Below are positions 1 to 12,906 of a DNA stretch of 64,000 bases, in pieces. A model generated the notes under the pieces. The model was not told where the DNA came from. It saw nothing but the letters and a program-made list of their open reading frames with translations, and did no database searches. This DNA is from Prinia subflava (lineage: Eukaryota > Chordata > Aves > Passeriformes > Cisticolidae). Made by a program: the position numbers and the translations under genes. The stretch spans positions 88,520,140 through 88,584,139 of the forward strand of contig NC_086247.1 in assembly GCF_021018805.1 (NCBI RefSeq). The letters are read 5' to 3'. Within the stretch, counting starts at the first letter, position 1; each line of letters opens with the position of its first letter.

Positions 1-3000
1 TAACTTTCTTGTGGGTCATTTGAGTCTGTGGACTTGTTTCAGCTTGTAGCTCTCTGCTGTGTCTTGCTTCTGCCATTTGCTTCCAAATAAGCAGCTGAGA
101 GGACAATTTAATTTACTCATGCAGCTACCCTGAATCCAGGTGTGAGCTGGGTTGTGCACAGAGAGGAAAATGCTGCCCTTGCCCCATTGTTGTGCAGGCA
201 TTAAGACATGGGGGCATAGCTTAGTTGGCTGATTTTTGGAAAGTGCTGGTGTTAGGTACAAGTTATATTTCTCTAGGCAGGAAGGCTGAAATGTATCCTG
301 CCTAGCTGAGATGCCAAGAGTGAGGTGGCTGCAGGACTTAACACTAGATCCTGTTGACTGTGGAGAGAACAACCAAGGCTAGTTGTGTTAGGTGAGGTGG
401 ATGCTAATGCCCAGATCCTTGGGTGCAGGCCTGGCTGGAGAAATGAAACACTGTGGTGCTTCCTTCTATGTGTCCTGAGGCTGGACTTGGGGAATGTGGT
501 GGGAGGGGATGTCTGAATGGGCAAGCACTGAGACAGATGTGGCTGTGCACACCTCATAGCCCAGGTAAGAGAGGAACAGGATCACTCCAGCCTCCATCAG
601 TGGCAATGGGGCAATTGCCTCTGCTGGGCAGCACCGCAAGGCAGAGACTTCCCTTCCATCGTGGAGACTTTGCCTTTTGGCCAAAGTACAGGGAGGTGAT
701 TTTGGCCAGTTTCTGAGAGTAAGGAAAAGCTGTATCTGGATCCTGCTGTCTGTTTCCAGGCACGTTCCAAGTGCAAGCAAGCCAAAGTTCTTTATTTGAC
801 CTCAATTTACACCTTCCAAGAGGGAAATAGAGAGGCTCTGCAACTAAGACTGTAAGAAAGGAAAATGTGGCACAAGCATTTCTCTTCCAGGAAAGAAGGG
901 AAAGCTTCTGCTTAGTGGAAGAAAGTGAGTGCAGCTAAAGCCTTGTTAAACACAGGGAGACACTTGCTACCTTTCAGCTCCTGCTTTCTGCCTGTGATTT
1001 GGCACCAATTCATTCTGCCCACACAATTTCTTCAGTGTGACTTGGCTTTGCAGAAAGCTCCTTAATCCACCGCAGAAAGGTTTTAATGCAGTTGCATCCA
1101 GCACAGTCCTGTTTCGCTTGATTTAAATGAGAGAGTTAAATCTCAGTCTACGCAGAATGCTCTCTAGCTCCTGTGGATCTTGTACCCAGCAAGCTGTATC
1201 ATCTATGAGTATGTTCCTCATTTTCCAGACGAGCCCTGGGGATCTGCACACTCCTCCATAAAATTCCTGTCTGAGCTAAATTGCCTTGTAGTCCTGATTT
1301 ATACCTCCATAAAACATATCACGAGAAGGAGAAAATGTTTAATTGTATAATTGACATACTTGTGCAGGACACATCTTTGGTGGTTATTTATGCACTTATC
1401 TTCTTTAAAAGGGGTATAAAGAACCATGACTTTCGTTTACAGTGGGAACAGCAAAAGCTGAGGAGAATAAATGTAAGGGGTGAGGAGTAAACCCTAAACA
1501 AGTATGGCTTCTGGAAAAGGACCTCGGTTAAAAGAGTCACTGAAAACTATGAGGAGATGCATTTGAGATCCTAGGGGATTTCAAGAAAAAATTGGAGGTT
1601 CCTTCTGTCCTTTATCAAACCCAGCCATTTGGGCTATTTGATATTGAAAGTTGGAAAGTGTGTAATTTTTTAAAACAGTAACAAGTGGAAAAAAATCTTT
1701 TATGTTGCTTATGAAATCATCAATTCCATGTTCTTATTTGATTTTTTTTCACTCAGACCCTTTCAAAGCTGAACTGTGGTTTTCTTTTAAAATAGTTTTC
1801 TCAAGAATGAATACAGTGCTAGGGACTAGGACAGGTATGCAAGCCTGGCTTCAGATTTGGGCTGTGAAGTTTCTATTGGCAACCATGTCCTACTGACAAG
1901 GCACTCTGGCAGCACCTTAAATGAGTGTGCAAGCAGCACATGCAAGATAAGATGACTCCAGGGTAATTAGAAATGAGTTCATTACTGGGAGACCAGCATG
2001 ATTTATTTAATTACATCAGAAATGGAAAATCCTTATCTTCCCTATCACCCATGTAAGGATGTAGCTTCTATGACTGTTCTTTGGGTGTGAAAGCTAAGGA
2101 GCAAAGTTAAGACTGTACTTCAGCTCCAATTTGGTCTCATTACTGATAAAATGTTTATTATGGCATGGAGTTTGTGCTTGGTTCTGCATGACGTGATTCT
2201 TGCCTCAGGGGTCATCTAGACTTCAAATGCTGAAGACTAGGTGAGTGGTAATGCACAGACATGCCTATATGCTTGTGTGTTAGGCTGATAGAAAGAAGAG
2301 ATACTTCATTAAATGTGTAGGTCAGCAGCATTCTTAATCTCCTTTTCTTTCACTGTTTGTGCCCTGTGGTGTTGCCCTCTGCGGGGAAATTTGGCTGCTG
2401 TGGATCAGCAAATGGAGAGCATGAATTTGGGAACTTGTGAAGGTTTTGGAGTGGTGGGGTACAAGGCCTCCTGAAGTGTCTTAGACTGTCTAGAGGAGAT
2501 ACTCAATTTTTCCTGTTGACCTCTAGAACTTTCCCTTAAATATGAGAAATGACAGGTGAGATCTTCAAAAGTTCACCTCTAATGGGAAGATGGACAAAGT
2601 TGCTCACGTCTTTGTGCTTAGGTGCTGCACCCCCATAGCCTGTACCAATCCCCTGGGGCATCATTTACTAGACAAGCCATCACCTTCTTTGCCAGAGAAA
2701 ATCCTCTTGGCAGTATGTTTAGTGAGAATGCATTTACTACCAAGACTTGCAGCATTATCCCTACCCAGGGTACCAGCTCTTGCTTGCTTTGACTCCACAA
2801 GGAATTGCAAGTAAGCTTAACAGGGAGCACTCTGCCTGGCTTCTGAACAACGTGGGTGTTCAGTCAGCCTCTGAGAAAATACACTCTTTCTTGCTGAACT
2901 GAAAAGAAAGGCTCTTAATCTTCTATTAAAACAGCTTTTGACTTTGTAGAAAGTGAAACTTACCATTATCCACTGTTTTTGGCTTCCACCTACAGTATGT

Positions 3001-6000
3001 TAATTGAAGGAACACAGGAGCTTTGTGCATTGATGATGGTTATCTCCATAGGAAATCCAGTATTGTGGTTACACTGGCTCATTTTTTGCCTTTCCCAGTT
3101 TAGGACTTCTTTTCACTTGCAGGATTTCCTTGTTCCAAACATCTCTTCACAGACGCAAGTGCTTTTTATTCCACCCTCTGAAAGAAAAGGTCAATGAAAC
3201 AGATGAGCAACGGAGGAAAATGTCTTTCCATTTACTTACCGTCCTGCCAATTCAAACACTTTTGTTCCTCACAGGGTTTCCCTGCACGCCTCTCCTGATG
3301 GTGCACAAGGCTTTCCTCAGGAAAAAGCTCTGATTCTCTCCAAAATGTCATTAAGTAACTTTGCCACTGTCAGCAATATATGTTTTTAATCAATGGCATG
3401 GCTTTTTTTTATCCTTCTTAAGGTCTAAGGAATTTTGGCAAGTATCATCAACTGATGCATGCTGCATGTCCTTACTTTACTGCTCCCTATACATTTTTGG
3501 GAGAGGCTGATACCCAGAGCTGTTCAGTAGCTCTGGAATACTTATTTCAGCAGTTCCTTCATCTGCATATCTGCAGCCTATGTTGCAGCTTTGTGTTGGG
3601 GAACCACAAGGACAAACAGACCTCATCCAGGGTATCAGCTATCTTGTGGGCTTCACTAATAAGCTTTGAGAGAAATGCAGCTGGTAAACCAAAGCACAAC
3701 CGAATCACAATTTTGGTTTGAAATTATAATGCTTTATGAGTTTGAATAACTTAGACTTTTAGAAAATGTTTTTCTTGCTCTTCTTGTTGGGACTGTGTGT
3801 GGAGCCAGGCCCACCATATGGATTATGCAAACATAAAATAAAGGGTCAACCTCTCCACTGAAGATCATTAATCTAGCTTTTAAATGACCAGTCGTGCTGT
3901 CACAACTCTCAAAGGTCATTTTGGTTTGTTTTTTAAACCTGCTTGTTGTCTTGGGTAACATAAACATAACAGTGCTGAGGCCCCACCCTTATTGTGATAA
4001 GGGACACTGAAACTGTCGTCCTGCATGGAATTTGCCTCCTCAGCATTAAGTGGTGACTGTCCACCGATGACAGATTACTCAGTGTGAATTTTCTGAGACA
4101 CTTCAGGTTTCAAAGATGAACTACATGGAAAAAAACACCAAATAACCCATGGGAGGTGTCAGGAAATAGCTGAACATGCTTGTGAGAAAACTGTGAGTTG
4201 AAGGAGTATGCAAATAGTTTGTGCTACCCATGAAGGGTGTGAAGTTTTGGGTGAGCTCTGGGTACGGCTGCAGTAAACCATAACTTAATCCTTTGAGCAT
4301 GCGATGTGCAGGATGAGGCTGAGTAGAGTTACTTGGCTTGGGGATCTTTTCTGTTTGCCAGGAGAATCAGTCTGGAGGAAACCTTGGAAACAGAGCACAC
4401 TTGATTTTTTTTTTTAGGAGTTTGGTAACTTGCTATTTGTACTTCCAAATCCAGGAAAGTGGCTGTAACAAATGCCTCTGTTTCTTTTGGCTTGCTGGGG
4501 CCAGGGGCTCTCTGAGTTATGACAGCAGTGGCTCCTGCACTTCAGATGCTTTCACTATCCTCTTGGTAGCATGTAGAGAATTCAGAGGCATGACTTCCTT
4601 CCTGCCCCAAGGTCTTCTAGACAGCATTAGTGCTTTGTCCAAAGTTACAGAAGACATGACTGCACAAAATGACTGCTGCCCTCAAGTATGCTTCTGTCAT
4701 GGCACAAACAGCTGCCACCACTCCCAACCAAAATAGATTTATAACAAAGGCCCTGAGGCTGTAGGGTCCTTCAGCTGACAGCAAGACTGCAGGTAAAGTT
4801 GCACAGCAGTCTCCTTTCTCTGTTCCCACAAATGAGGAAAACTGATGACCTGGCAAGGGCTTTTCCTGTCTGTCTGGATCTTAAGCACAGAAGCAGAACT
4901 TCCCAGGAAAGAAAAAGAAATTACATTTTTGTGTGCAAGAAGCTGCTGGCTTCTGGTTGTATTTTTTTCTTGTTTACTCCCCCTGTCCTCCCAGCTTCTA
5001 AAATGTTTTCAACATGTTATACCAAACTGCTTACCCCTCATCCCGCCTGCAGAAGGTTTAAAGAACAGGATCAAAGACTTCCCTGTCAAATACAATAAGT
5101 CCAGAGGAATGAGGGGGCCAGGGGTGATTTGTTGCCCCAAAGCCAGTGTATTTAGTTGAATATATGTTTACAATTGTGATCAGACATGGGCCAAAGAGTT
5201 TGGCCAGGTCGGAGATGGCTCTGGGGGGGCTCCTCATGAGAGCATCATGTTCTGCCTTGCTGCAGGACTGCTGCTTTTGGCCTTACTTAGTTTATCTCTC
5301 TCTGGACTCTGTTTTGAAGAAGCTTTAGTGATCACTTTTGCTCTCCTCTTCCTCCTCTCTAGCCCTTGTGGTATGTGACCATTAGGCTGTTTTTGGTCCC
5401 TCCTCTTGAGGTAGAGGGCAGGAGCCTTATTTCCCTCTCTTGTATTCCCTCCAGGCCATCTTTTCTTCTGCAAGGCATGACCTTGAGGAAGGACAGACTG
5501 TGCCTGCCTTGTGTCCCTTTTGGGGGAGTGCTGGCCAACCAGCTTGTGCAGGATTTCTTGCTTCTGCTGAATATACATCCTCCTGTGGCCTGCAAAGCAT
5601 GCTGGCACTACTGGAGTTTGTCTAGGTGATGGGAATCTTGCAGGCATAGCTACAGGGAGAGGTTATGCCCTTGCAGTAATGCCAGTGTCAGGTCCTTTGC
5701 TCGTGGATCAAGATCCTAGCTCAGTCTCCTTGAGATATTTATGAAGTGATAAGTCTCAGCTATGGCAGGACAGGCAATCCTAGCAGCCCCCTGCTTTCCT
5801 GAGATGTGATACTGACCTGCTGATGCATGCTGAGCCTGGGAAGGAACACGAACCTGGGGGGAACCACTGGCTGTGGGATCCATACAGAGTAAAGCAGAAT
5901 GGCCTTTTGTTTAGGGCATCAAGTCTGAAGTCTGTTGACATTTTATTTCATCTGCTGGTGTGGGATTTTGCCACTGCCCAAGAGTAAGACATGAAACCAG

Positions 6001-6733
6001 TTTATGAAGTGCCTTGAGCATTCATTTCTCTTGCCTTCTCCAGAGACTCTTGAAGGGAATTGCAGTACTTGCCACCATGTTAGGCAGCAATGACCTCGTG
6101 CTAATGCCATGAACCAAAGACATTGAACCATGTCAAGCCTTGAGCTTGACATTTATAGCTTAGGTGACCAAATAGCACTCCAGAGGTAAAAAGAGGTTTC
6201 TCAAATGAGTGCTTTGGGGTGGTTACCCTTACATTTCAATTAATACCTTCAGTTCTGTAGTGCAGTCTGAGGCACACAGAAAACTTTTTCTCTGAATGGT
6301 ACCAAGAGCAAAATACCCTTCTATGATCCCATTTGGATTATGAAGGTAAATCATAATACTAAAGATGATGCAAAGACAGAGCAATTAAAATAAAATAAAA
6401 GCACTAAAGAAATCCTTGCCAAATGCAAACATAAGATCGTAAGCCCCCCTCTTCTAAGGAAGGACAACACTGTGCTGAGATGGTTGATTCCTCCTCTGTG
6501 TATTCCATGATTTTATTTTGTACCCTTTCAGAGCAGTGAGAAAAGAAAATAAGGTGCAACCCACCTGCCTTTCAGATCTGCCATAAGGCACTTTGTCCCC
6601 TCCTCTTGCCCCAAAATGAACAAATGCTCTGTGCCTTTGCTTCACAAACAGATTATTTATTCCTTGACACTAAATTCACCTCTTATTAGGTATATTATTT
6701 TCACCAGTGCATTTCCAATTGTTGCTTTTTCAG
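1..6733. other. Unique non-coding DNA, no gene seen
   Basis: No recognisable exon, RNA gene or transposon was found here. All open frames are short (137 codons or fewer), overlap each other on both strands and lack family motifs. Composition is moderate GC with few CpGs, as in avian intergenic or intronic DNA. A good splice-donor match (CCCAG then GTAAGA) occurs near 565 on the + strand, but the open segment before it is not convincing. Old, diverged repeats may be present that I cannot recognise by eye. Confidence 0.6.
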
Positions 6734-6828
6734 GTACAAATGAAGTGCTACAGGAAGTTACTGGGTTCCAATTAGAAGAGTCAGAGGAACAGGCTGCAGA
6801 GGCTGAGCTGGTAACAATGAGGCAGTGA
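6734..6828 (+). other. Candidate terminal coding exon (speculative)
   Basis: A pyrimidine-rich stretch ending TTGCTTTTTCAG precedes an open frame that begins in phase 1 at 6734. It reads TNEVLQEVTGFQLEES and continues with an acidic EEQAAEAEL stretch. The frame either meets a GTAACA donor at 6811 or continues to a TGA at 6826-6828. The acidic, low-complexity-free composition looks coding-like, but I do not recognise the protein and no neighbouring exon is evident. A segment this short with one acceptor-like site is expected by chance several times in 64 kb. Confidence 0.12.
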
Positions 6829-7083
6829 GCCCTGAGGACTTGAAGTGACTTGTAATGGTGGTTTGGGCTACAGAGTCCACGTTTAGGCATCATGGGAGGG
6901 TCTCATCTTTGACAATTCTCTAAGGAAGGATTCCAGCTGCAGTGACTTGCAGTTGGAAACAGCTATCTAACATACTCTATTTACAGGGGAACCAGTCAGA
7001 AGAATTCTGGGTATGGAAATGCTGAGGAAAGTGCTGGTAGGTAGGAGTGGAGAGAACAAGAATGTGGCTAAATAAAGGGATAG

Positions 7084-7196
7084 ATCATACAATCAAAAAA
7101 TGCTTTGGGCCTGAGGTTACCTTAGAGCTTATCTAGTTCTGACCCAAGGGGGGGGCAAGGGCAGGGACACCTCCCACTAGATGGCTGAGACATAAG
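7084..7196 (-). mobile_element. CR1 LINE 3'-end fragment
   Basis: The + strand reads ATCATACAATC, then TGCTTTGGGC, then CTTATCTAGTTCTGACCC, then GCAGGGACACCTCCCACTAG. This is the order of blocks in the reverse complement of the avian CR1 3' end, so the element lies on the minus strand with its 3' terminus near 7084. CR1 is the dominant LINE of birds and moves by target-primed reverse transcription, usually leaving 5'-truncated copies. Only about 110 bp is recognisable, it is clearly diverged and no open frame remains. The far boundary near 7196 is approximate. Confidence 0.8.
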
Positions 7197-10005
7197 CCTT
7201 GATTAATTAGTGTTTGGTTTTGCTGTTCAGAATGTGCATGGGAACTGAGAACATATGCTGCATACAGAGAATGTATCCCAGTTCCCAAATAACCTGCAGT
7301 GAGAATTGCCAGATGCTTCTGGCTTGGAGGATCCTGCCTGGAGGTGTTAACAGGTCCGCCAGGCTTAGACCAGGTGGACTGATGGCTTTGGGGTCAAAGC
7401 ACAGGCACAGATCATGAAACCAGTCCCAGTTCCTGAAAGGAGCCCCTTCTGATGTGGCTGCATGGGACAGGTCTGATGGCTGTACAGAAATGCAACTTTA
7501 ACCTCCACGCTTGGACCATAAATACATCTCAGCCTGTTAAGCAATCTGGAGAGTACCTGGTTGAAGAGCATTACCCCAGAGGTCACTCTCCTTCAGGGCT
7601 GCACTTCCTTTCTCAGCAATAGGCTGCAAATCTGCTGGAAGCTGTCTGTCCCACCTCTTGGGAGGAGGACTGTAAAGGAGCTAATAATGGGCTATTGCAC
7701 TAGCTGTAGCAGAGAGGTGTAAATGTTGCTCAAAGAGCCCTTTTCACAAGTGAAAGTCTACTATGTCAGTGTATTTATTGTAAAACATTAAGAAAGTGAT
7801 ACTAGAAGCATCCCATTAATGTGAGTTAGTGCTTTTAAATAATACTACTGGCACTTTCAAAAGAGGATACATCTTAAGTCAAGGTCATCTGTACAACCTT
7901 TAGTTGAAGTTCATAGAATCATAAAATTTTTTCTCCTTGTCACACAGCGTAGTCAGTCTGTTTCCTTTTCACAGTGTTTTCACATGGCTCCATGCATGAT
8001 CTGGCACAGATTGTAGGTCCCCTTCAGCCCTGAACAAATGTAGTTATTTTTGTGTTTGGCTCTCAGGTAGTGCTGCTGTTGTAGATGTCCATACAGTGTT
8101 TCTCTGCCTAGTGATGAGAGGCGATGTTTTGGGAGCAGCAGAGGAGCACAGAAAGTTAATTCATCATCATCCAGGGCAGGATGTGCTGCCCCTGCCATTA
8201 GGCATCTCATCTGAGCCCCTTCTCAATGGGGTGAGGAAAGGCATGTCTAAAACCTCTCTTCAGCTTAAGTCTGTGACTTCCAATTTTTTTTTTAGAGGGG
8301 GAGTGGTGTAAAAATACCCAATCTAAAATATTTTTTCATTTCCACTTAAAACATGCTTTTAACATCAAAATTTAGATACTTATGTTCTTAAACAGTTTTG
8401 TTTTGGGAAAGAGTAAACCCAAATGTTTGACTTTTTTATAGTACTTGCTGACAACTGTTTTCTGATTTTGACCCAAGTTTGCTCATAGGCTGGCTTAAAT
8501 GAAAAATAGATTTAAGGTTAAAATGAACTGTGAGATTAAGAGGAAAAAGTCCCAAACACTTCTTACTCCCACATAACATTTTTCTTTGGCTTCTTGATTA
8601 ATTTTAGTCTTTTGCTTTTGGTTGTTGCTGTGTGTACCTACCATCCTAGCACAGCAGGCCAAAAATGTTCCAGTGTAATTAATTGGAAGTAGATGGATAT
8701 GAATTAACTATTTTTAATGCCTGGGGTTATGTAAGGTAATAAGCATTTTGGAGGAACTGTGCAAATGTCATGCAATCTGAAATTATGGAAACTTTTTTTG
8801 GTATGAGAGACCAGGATATTTCTTTCAATACAATGCCCACTACTTCAGCAGCATATTATGAAATTTTATAGAAAATAAAGCAGGGTTCTTCTAGACAGGA
8901 TACTACAGCACAGGCCCTGATTAGCACTTGAAGTACTGGCACTGAAGGAGGTAGGAGATTTATGGGCAAATGGTACATAATAAAGGGTCTGTGCATGAAG
9001 ACTAAAGCTAAGAAATGCAGATACAGAGGCTGTTTGACAGTCTGGGTTCAAAGTACTGGACTTTGTAGCTATAGTATTCTTTTAATTTGTAAACAGATTT
9101 GATGCTAGTAGTGCTGGACTGAGATTGGCAGGGAGGATCGATGTGTGTGTGCATATATGCATATACATATTCAACGAATATATACTGATGTAAAACGCAT
9201 GCTTGGTGTTTATTCATCCAACCTTTATTCTGTCTGTGAGAGGACAGTCGAGGGAGTGGGGGCCTAAAGCTTCTCAGCCTTCCTCAGAGGTATAAGCAAG
9301 CAGGGTGAGGCAGGATCCTGCAGTAGCAGCTAAATGTGACATGCATGGTGCTTCTTGGGTCAGTAGGGAAGCTTCACTTGGACAAGGGAGAGGAGCAGTT
9401 TTTGGTGGCCGCCTCTGTTATTTTGCCATATTAATTAACAAAAAGACTGTGGGCTGCAGAACATATCCTGCTGACGTAAGGTGTTGGTTTTGGCATGACA
9501 AGCTGCAGCAGGATGGTAACTGCCTTGCCTGAGGTTAGCAAGAGGAAGAAAACAAAACCAAAGATTAGCTTTTCCAGCCTTTTGCTCCTGGAGGGGGATG
9601 AAATTTGTTTGTGTTTCCATGTCAGAGGAGCGTGGATGTTGCAGCTTTTCTCTGTGGGGCACAGCAAACACTGCTGACACTCTGTTGACAGCATGCTCTG
9701 TAGCTGCTGGGTTGAGCTCTGTCAGCTCCCTGAGCAAACTGTGCCAGGCCTGTTTTTCAGTGCTAATTCAGTGCTCAGGAGAAAAACAAGCTGGGCTAAG
9801 TCTTGGAAGTGTCTGGCAGCTTTTGTCCCATCTGTTGCAGAGTAGTGGGAAAACGTTGGGAAATTCTGTATGGGCAGTTACAACAGATGCATGTGTAATA
9901 CACTTCTGTACTTTCCAGTTTGGAGAACTTTTAGGTATAAACTGTTGCTTTGAGCCTCTCTCAACATATTTGCAAATAGGGAACAATGATAAAGAGGTTG
10001 ATAGG
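7197..10005. other. Unique non-coding DNA, no gene seen
   Basis: No exon or clear repeat is recognised. A short CATAGAATCATAAAAT match at about 7911 resembles the CR1 terminus, but the following bases do not continue the match. A small run of alternating GT/AT sequence lies around 9140-9185. The largest frame (9598-10083, +) continues into the LTR that starts at 10006 and is judged spurious. Confidence 0.55.
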
Positions 10006-10598
10006 TGTCCTGGTTTTCGCTGGAATAAAGTCAATTTTATTCCTTGTAGCTGGTACAGTGCTGTATTTTTGGATTTAGTGTGAGAATGATGTTGACAGCA
10101 CAGTGATGTTTTAGTTGTCACTCTGTAGTGCTTACCCTAAATCAAGGATTTTCTCATTTCCCATGCTCTGCCAGCAAGGAAGTGCACAAGAAGGCAGGAA
10201 GGAGCATGGCCAGAACAGCTGGCCCAAACTGGCCAAAGGGATATTCCATACAACAGAGCATCCTGCTCAATCCATCAGCTGGGGGAGCTGCCCAGGTGGG
10301 ACTGATGGCTGCTCAGGGACAGGCCGGGTGTCAGTCAGAGGGTAGTGAGCAACTGTGGTGTGTATCACTTGTCTTCGTTGCATTTTGTTTCTTTCTTTCT
10401 GATTGTCTTTTTTTTTTCCATTAACATTATTATTTTGTAATTATCATCTTATTTCAATTATTAAACTGTTCTTATCTCCACCCCGTGGGCTTTACCTTTT
10501 TTCTAATTCTCCTCCCCATCCCACTGCAGGCGCGGCAGGGTGTGTGAGTGGGTGGCTGCCTGGTGCTTAGCTGCTGGTTGGGATTAAAGCACGGAACA
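10006..10598 (+). mobile_element. Solo LTR of an avian endogenous retrovirus
   Basis: The segment starts TGTCCTGG and ends in CA, the TG...CA ends expected of an LTR. Inside, it follows a very common neoavian LTR family block by block: AGCTGGTACAGTGCTGTATT near the start, CCCATGCTCTGCCAGCAAGG, CCAAACTGGCCAAAGGGATA, then a T-rich stretch, ATTAAACTGTTCTTATCTCC, and a terminal GGTTGGGATTAAAGC. Flanks are ATAGG (10001-10005) and ACAGG (10599-10603), a 5-bp target duplication with one difference, in line with ERVL-type integration. No internal gag/pol sequence and no second LTR adjoin it, so it is a solo LTR left by LTR-LTR recombination. The exact subfamily name needs a RepeatMasker search. Confidence 0.9.
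10460..10465 (+). promoter_or_regulatory. LTR polyadenylation signal ATTAAA
   Basis: ATTAAA sits in the 3' half of the LTR, followed by CTGTTCTTATCTCC, at the position where this LTR family carries its R-region polyadenylation signal. Activity in this copy is unknown. Confidence 0.5.
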
Positions 10599-12906
10599 AC
10601 AGGGATCAAATCCTGCCCCAGTGAGCACTCAGTGTGCACCAGGCCCTGCCGCTTTCCCCTCACACTTTGGGAGGTACAACCTGGCAGTGGAAAAGCCAGA
10701 GGCCTGCCTGGCTGCTAGGGTTCCAACCCATAGCCTTGCTGAATGAGTTGCCTGGGGAAGGTGATTACACCTGTACATGGATTTGCTCCTGGGCGAATCT
10801 ACAGACTCACCTAATCCCATTCACAGTGCTGTGAGCATGGTGGTTGCCACCCACCGAGCCCTGAGGTGTGTGTGGGGTAGAAGGAGGCAAGTCTCATGAA
10901 ACAGGGGGTGCTAAAGAGCCTGATGAGCAGCATGCAGAGCAGGCATGTGTTAATGTAAAGTACTGTAGCTAAAAGCTAATGAAAAATAAAGCTTGGCTCT
11001 CCTGATGGAAGTGCGTGTATCAGCAGGAGTCCTTGTGTTCTAATTTAGGTGAAGAATTAGTCACAGGCAGCAGAGCTTTGGGGGTGCAAAAATCTGCCTG
11101 TTGAAGTCCCACTCTTGCCATCAGGGTGTCAGGAGCCCCCCTGGTGCCTGACAGGATGCAGGCAGTCACCATCCACAGCCTTCCACAGTCTCTGGTGCAC
11201 AAGCTCAGTTTATCAGGGACCAGCACAGTCCCACGCAACAAACAAGCAATTGAGGCTGAGGTGCCAGTGGAGAGGAGCTGCGGGTGCTTTTTGGGTTCTG
11301 CCTAGGCAGCTGTCAGGGTGCTCCACCCTGTTCAAGCCCAGCTACTTGCAAGGGGGATGGACCCCTCTGAGTGGCACCCCTGGCATGCAGCCAGCATCCT
11401 TGAAGCCATTGTCACAGACTGCTCTTGGCTGTGTGATCACAACCCAAAACAGCAGCTCTGACCATACGTGAGCTTACACTTGCTGTGTGCTGTGCCAGAG
11501 GCAGGAGAAAAAAAGTAAATAAATCCCCAAGCATACCTTTTTATTGAAACCAAATGTGTTTGCATTGAAGGCAGGAGTTACCTAAGAAAGATATGTATTT
11601 AAATGTGCATATTTAAGTATCAGTTGTCAGCTACTCATTTGAAGCCCTATAAATAGTACCTCATTCATTTTTATGTTATGACATGCAGATGACATTTGGA
11701 GGTTAAGTTGGATATGCTTTCCTCTAAGCACACATCCAGTTCTGCATCAGGAATATCGGTTTGTTCTCTTTTATGCTTATTTCCCCCTTACGTGCAAATT
11801 CTTTTTTTTTTTTTAATTTCTGTTTATTCTGTCAAATAAACAGAATTTGAAAATTTGACAAAGGATAATTGTTTTCAGCATTGGAATAAATACAAAAACA
11901 CCACTGGTGACATTTTTGTGATTCATTTTTGCTCTGTGTTTTGTAGGCTTTTTTTTCTTGCCTCAGTCAGGCAACCATCCAAGCCCAAATGTGTATGTTG
12001 GTTTTGCTGACAAAAAGAAGGGCATGCTACTTGGCAGCAAATGCTTCTCCAAGTTCAGCAATCCTCTGACATAAATGTATATATATATAAAGGGGTTTTG
12101 GTTGGGTTTTTTTGGTGAGGTATTTTTTTTTCCCAAAGTTCTGTAAGCTATTTTCCCCAGACTCCAACAATAATGAAAAACACTTGTTTGTAGCAAGGTC
12201 TGAATGGTTGCACTGGATGCTTGCCTGGAACTCACTCTCTTTTTGGGGGTCAGATGAGCTCAGGGCACAGACAGGGAGGTGGGTGCAGGGTGGGCACCCC
12301 CTGGGAGATGAACAGGGCTGTAATGAAGTGTGCTGTGTGAGGTGGCTCAGCCACCCATGCAAATAACCCCAGCATTCAGTGTTCTCATGTACAAAAGCAA
12401 CCCTTGAGACTTTCATGCCCTAGCAGCTCTGCCACAGGGGTTACCACCTCCAGGAGATGGTATGAGGAACTAAAGCCTGGCCTTGACTTGGGTCTGCTCC
12501 AGGGGAATTCAGCTCGTGAGAGCCCATGCCATGTGTGGTGTGGGGCTGGGACTGTTTTGCCCACGAGGCTGCAAATCTGTCGTCGTTCAGAGGGTCTGAT
12601 AATCAAATCAGTGTTTCCCTTGCAAGGGCAGTAAGTGAAGTGTAGAATATACTCTTAATGGCTTAGTCCAGTGATGTGTGGAGTAGTTCTGACCATGATT
12701 TGGATGTCCTCTCCTCTTCCTGTGGGAAAGACCATCCCTTTTCCCTGGAGTGTTCAGGACCACACACAACCACATTATTTTCTGTGGCAATATGGGCTAT
12801 TGTACCTGTTGCCTTTCATCTCTGGTCTGTTTGGATGGCAAGATGCCTGTGGAACAGTTATTCTGTGCTTTGTGATACAGATGCATCTGATAATTGATTC
12901 CTTTGG
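10599..12906. other. Unique non-coding DNA, no gene seen
   Basis: No exon or recognised repeat. The stretch 10.6-11.4 kb is somewhat GC-richer with overlapping open frames on both strands, none with motifs or convincing splice sites. A T run lies near 11802-11814 and a short TA run near 12078-12089. The rest looks like ordinary unique sequence. Confidence 0.55.

Noticed and set aside
7905..7940. CATAGAATCATAAAAT, resembling a CR1 3' terminus
   Set aside because: Only about 16 nt match; the bases that follow do not continue the CR1 pattern.
9598..10083. Longest ATG-initiated open frame (161 codons, +)
   Set aside because: It runs across the left boundary of the solo LTR at 10006 and its last 26 codons are LTR sequence. 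No motif or splice context supports it.
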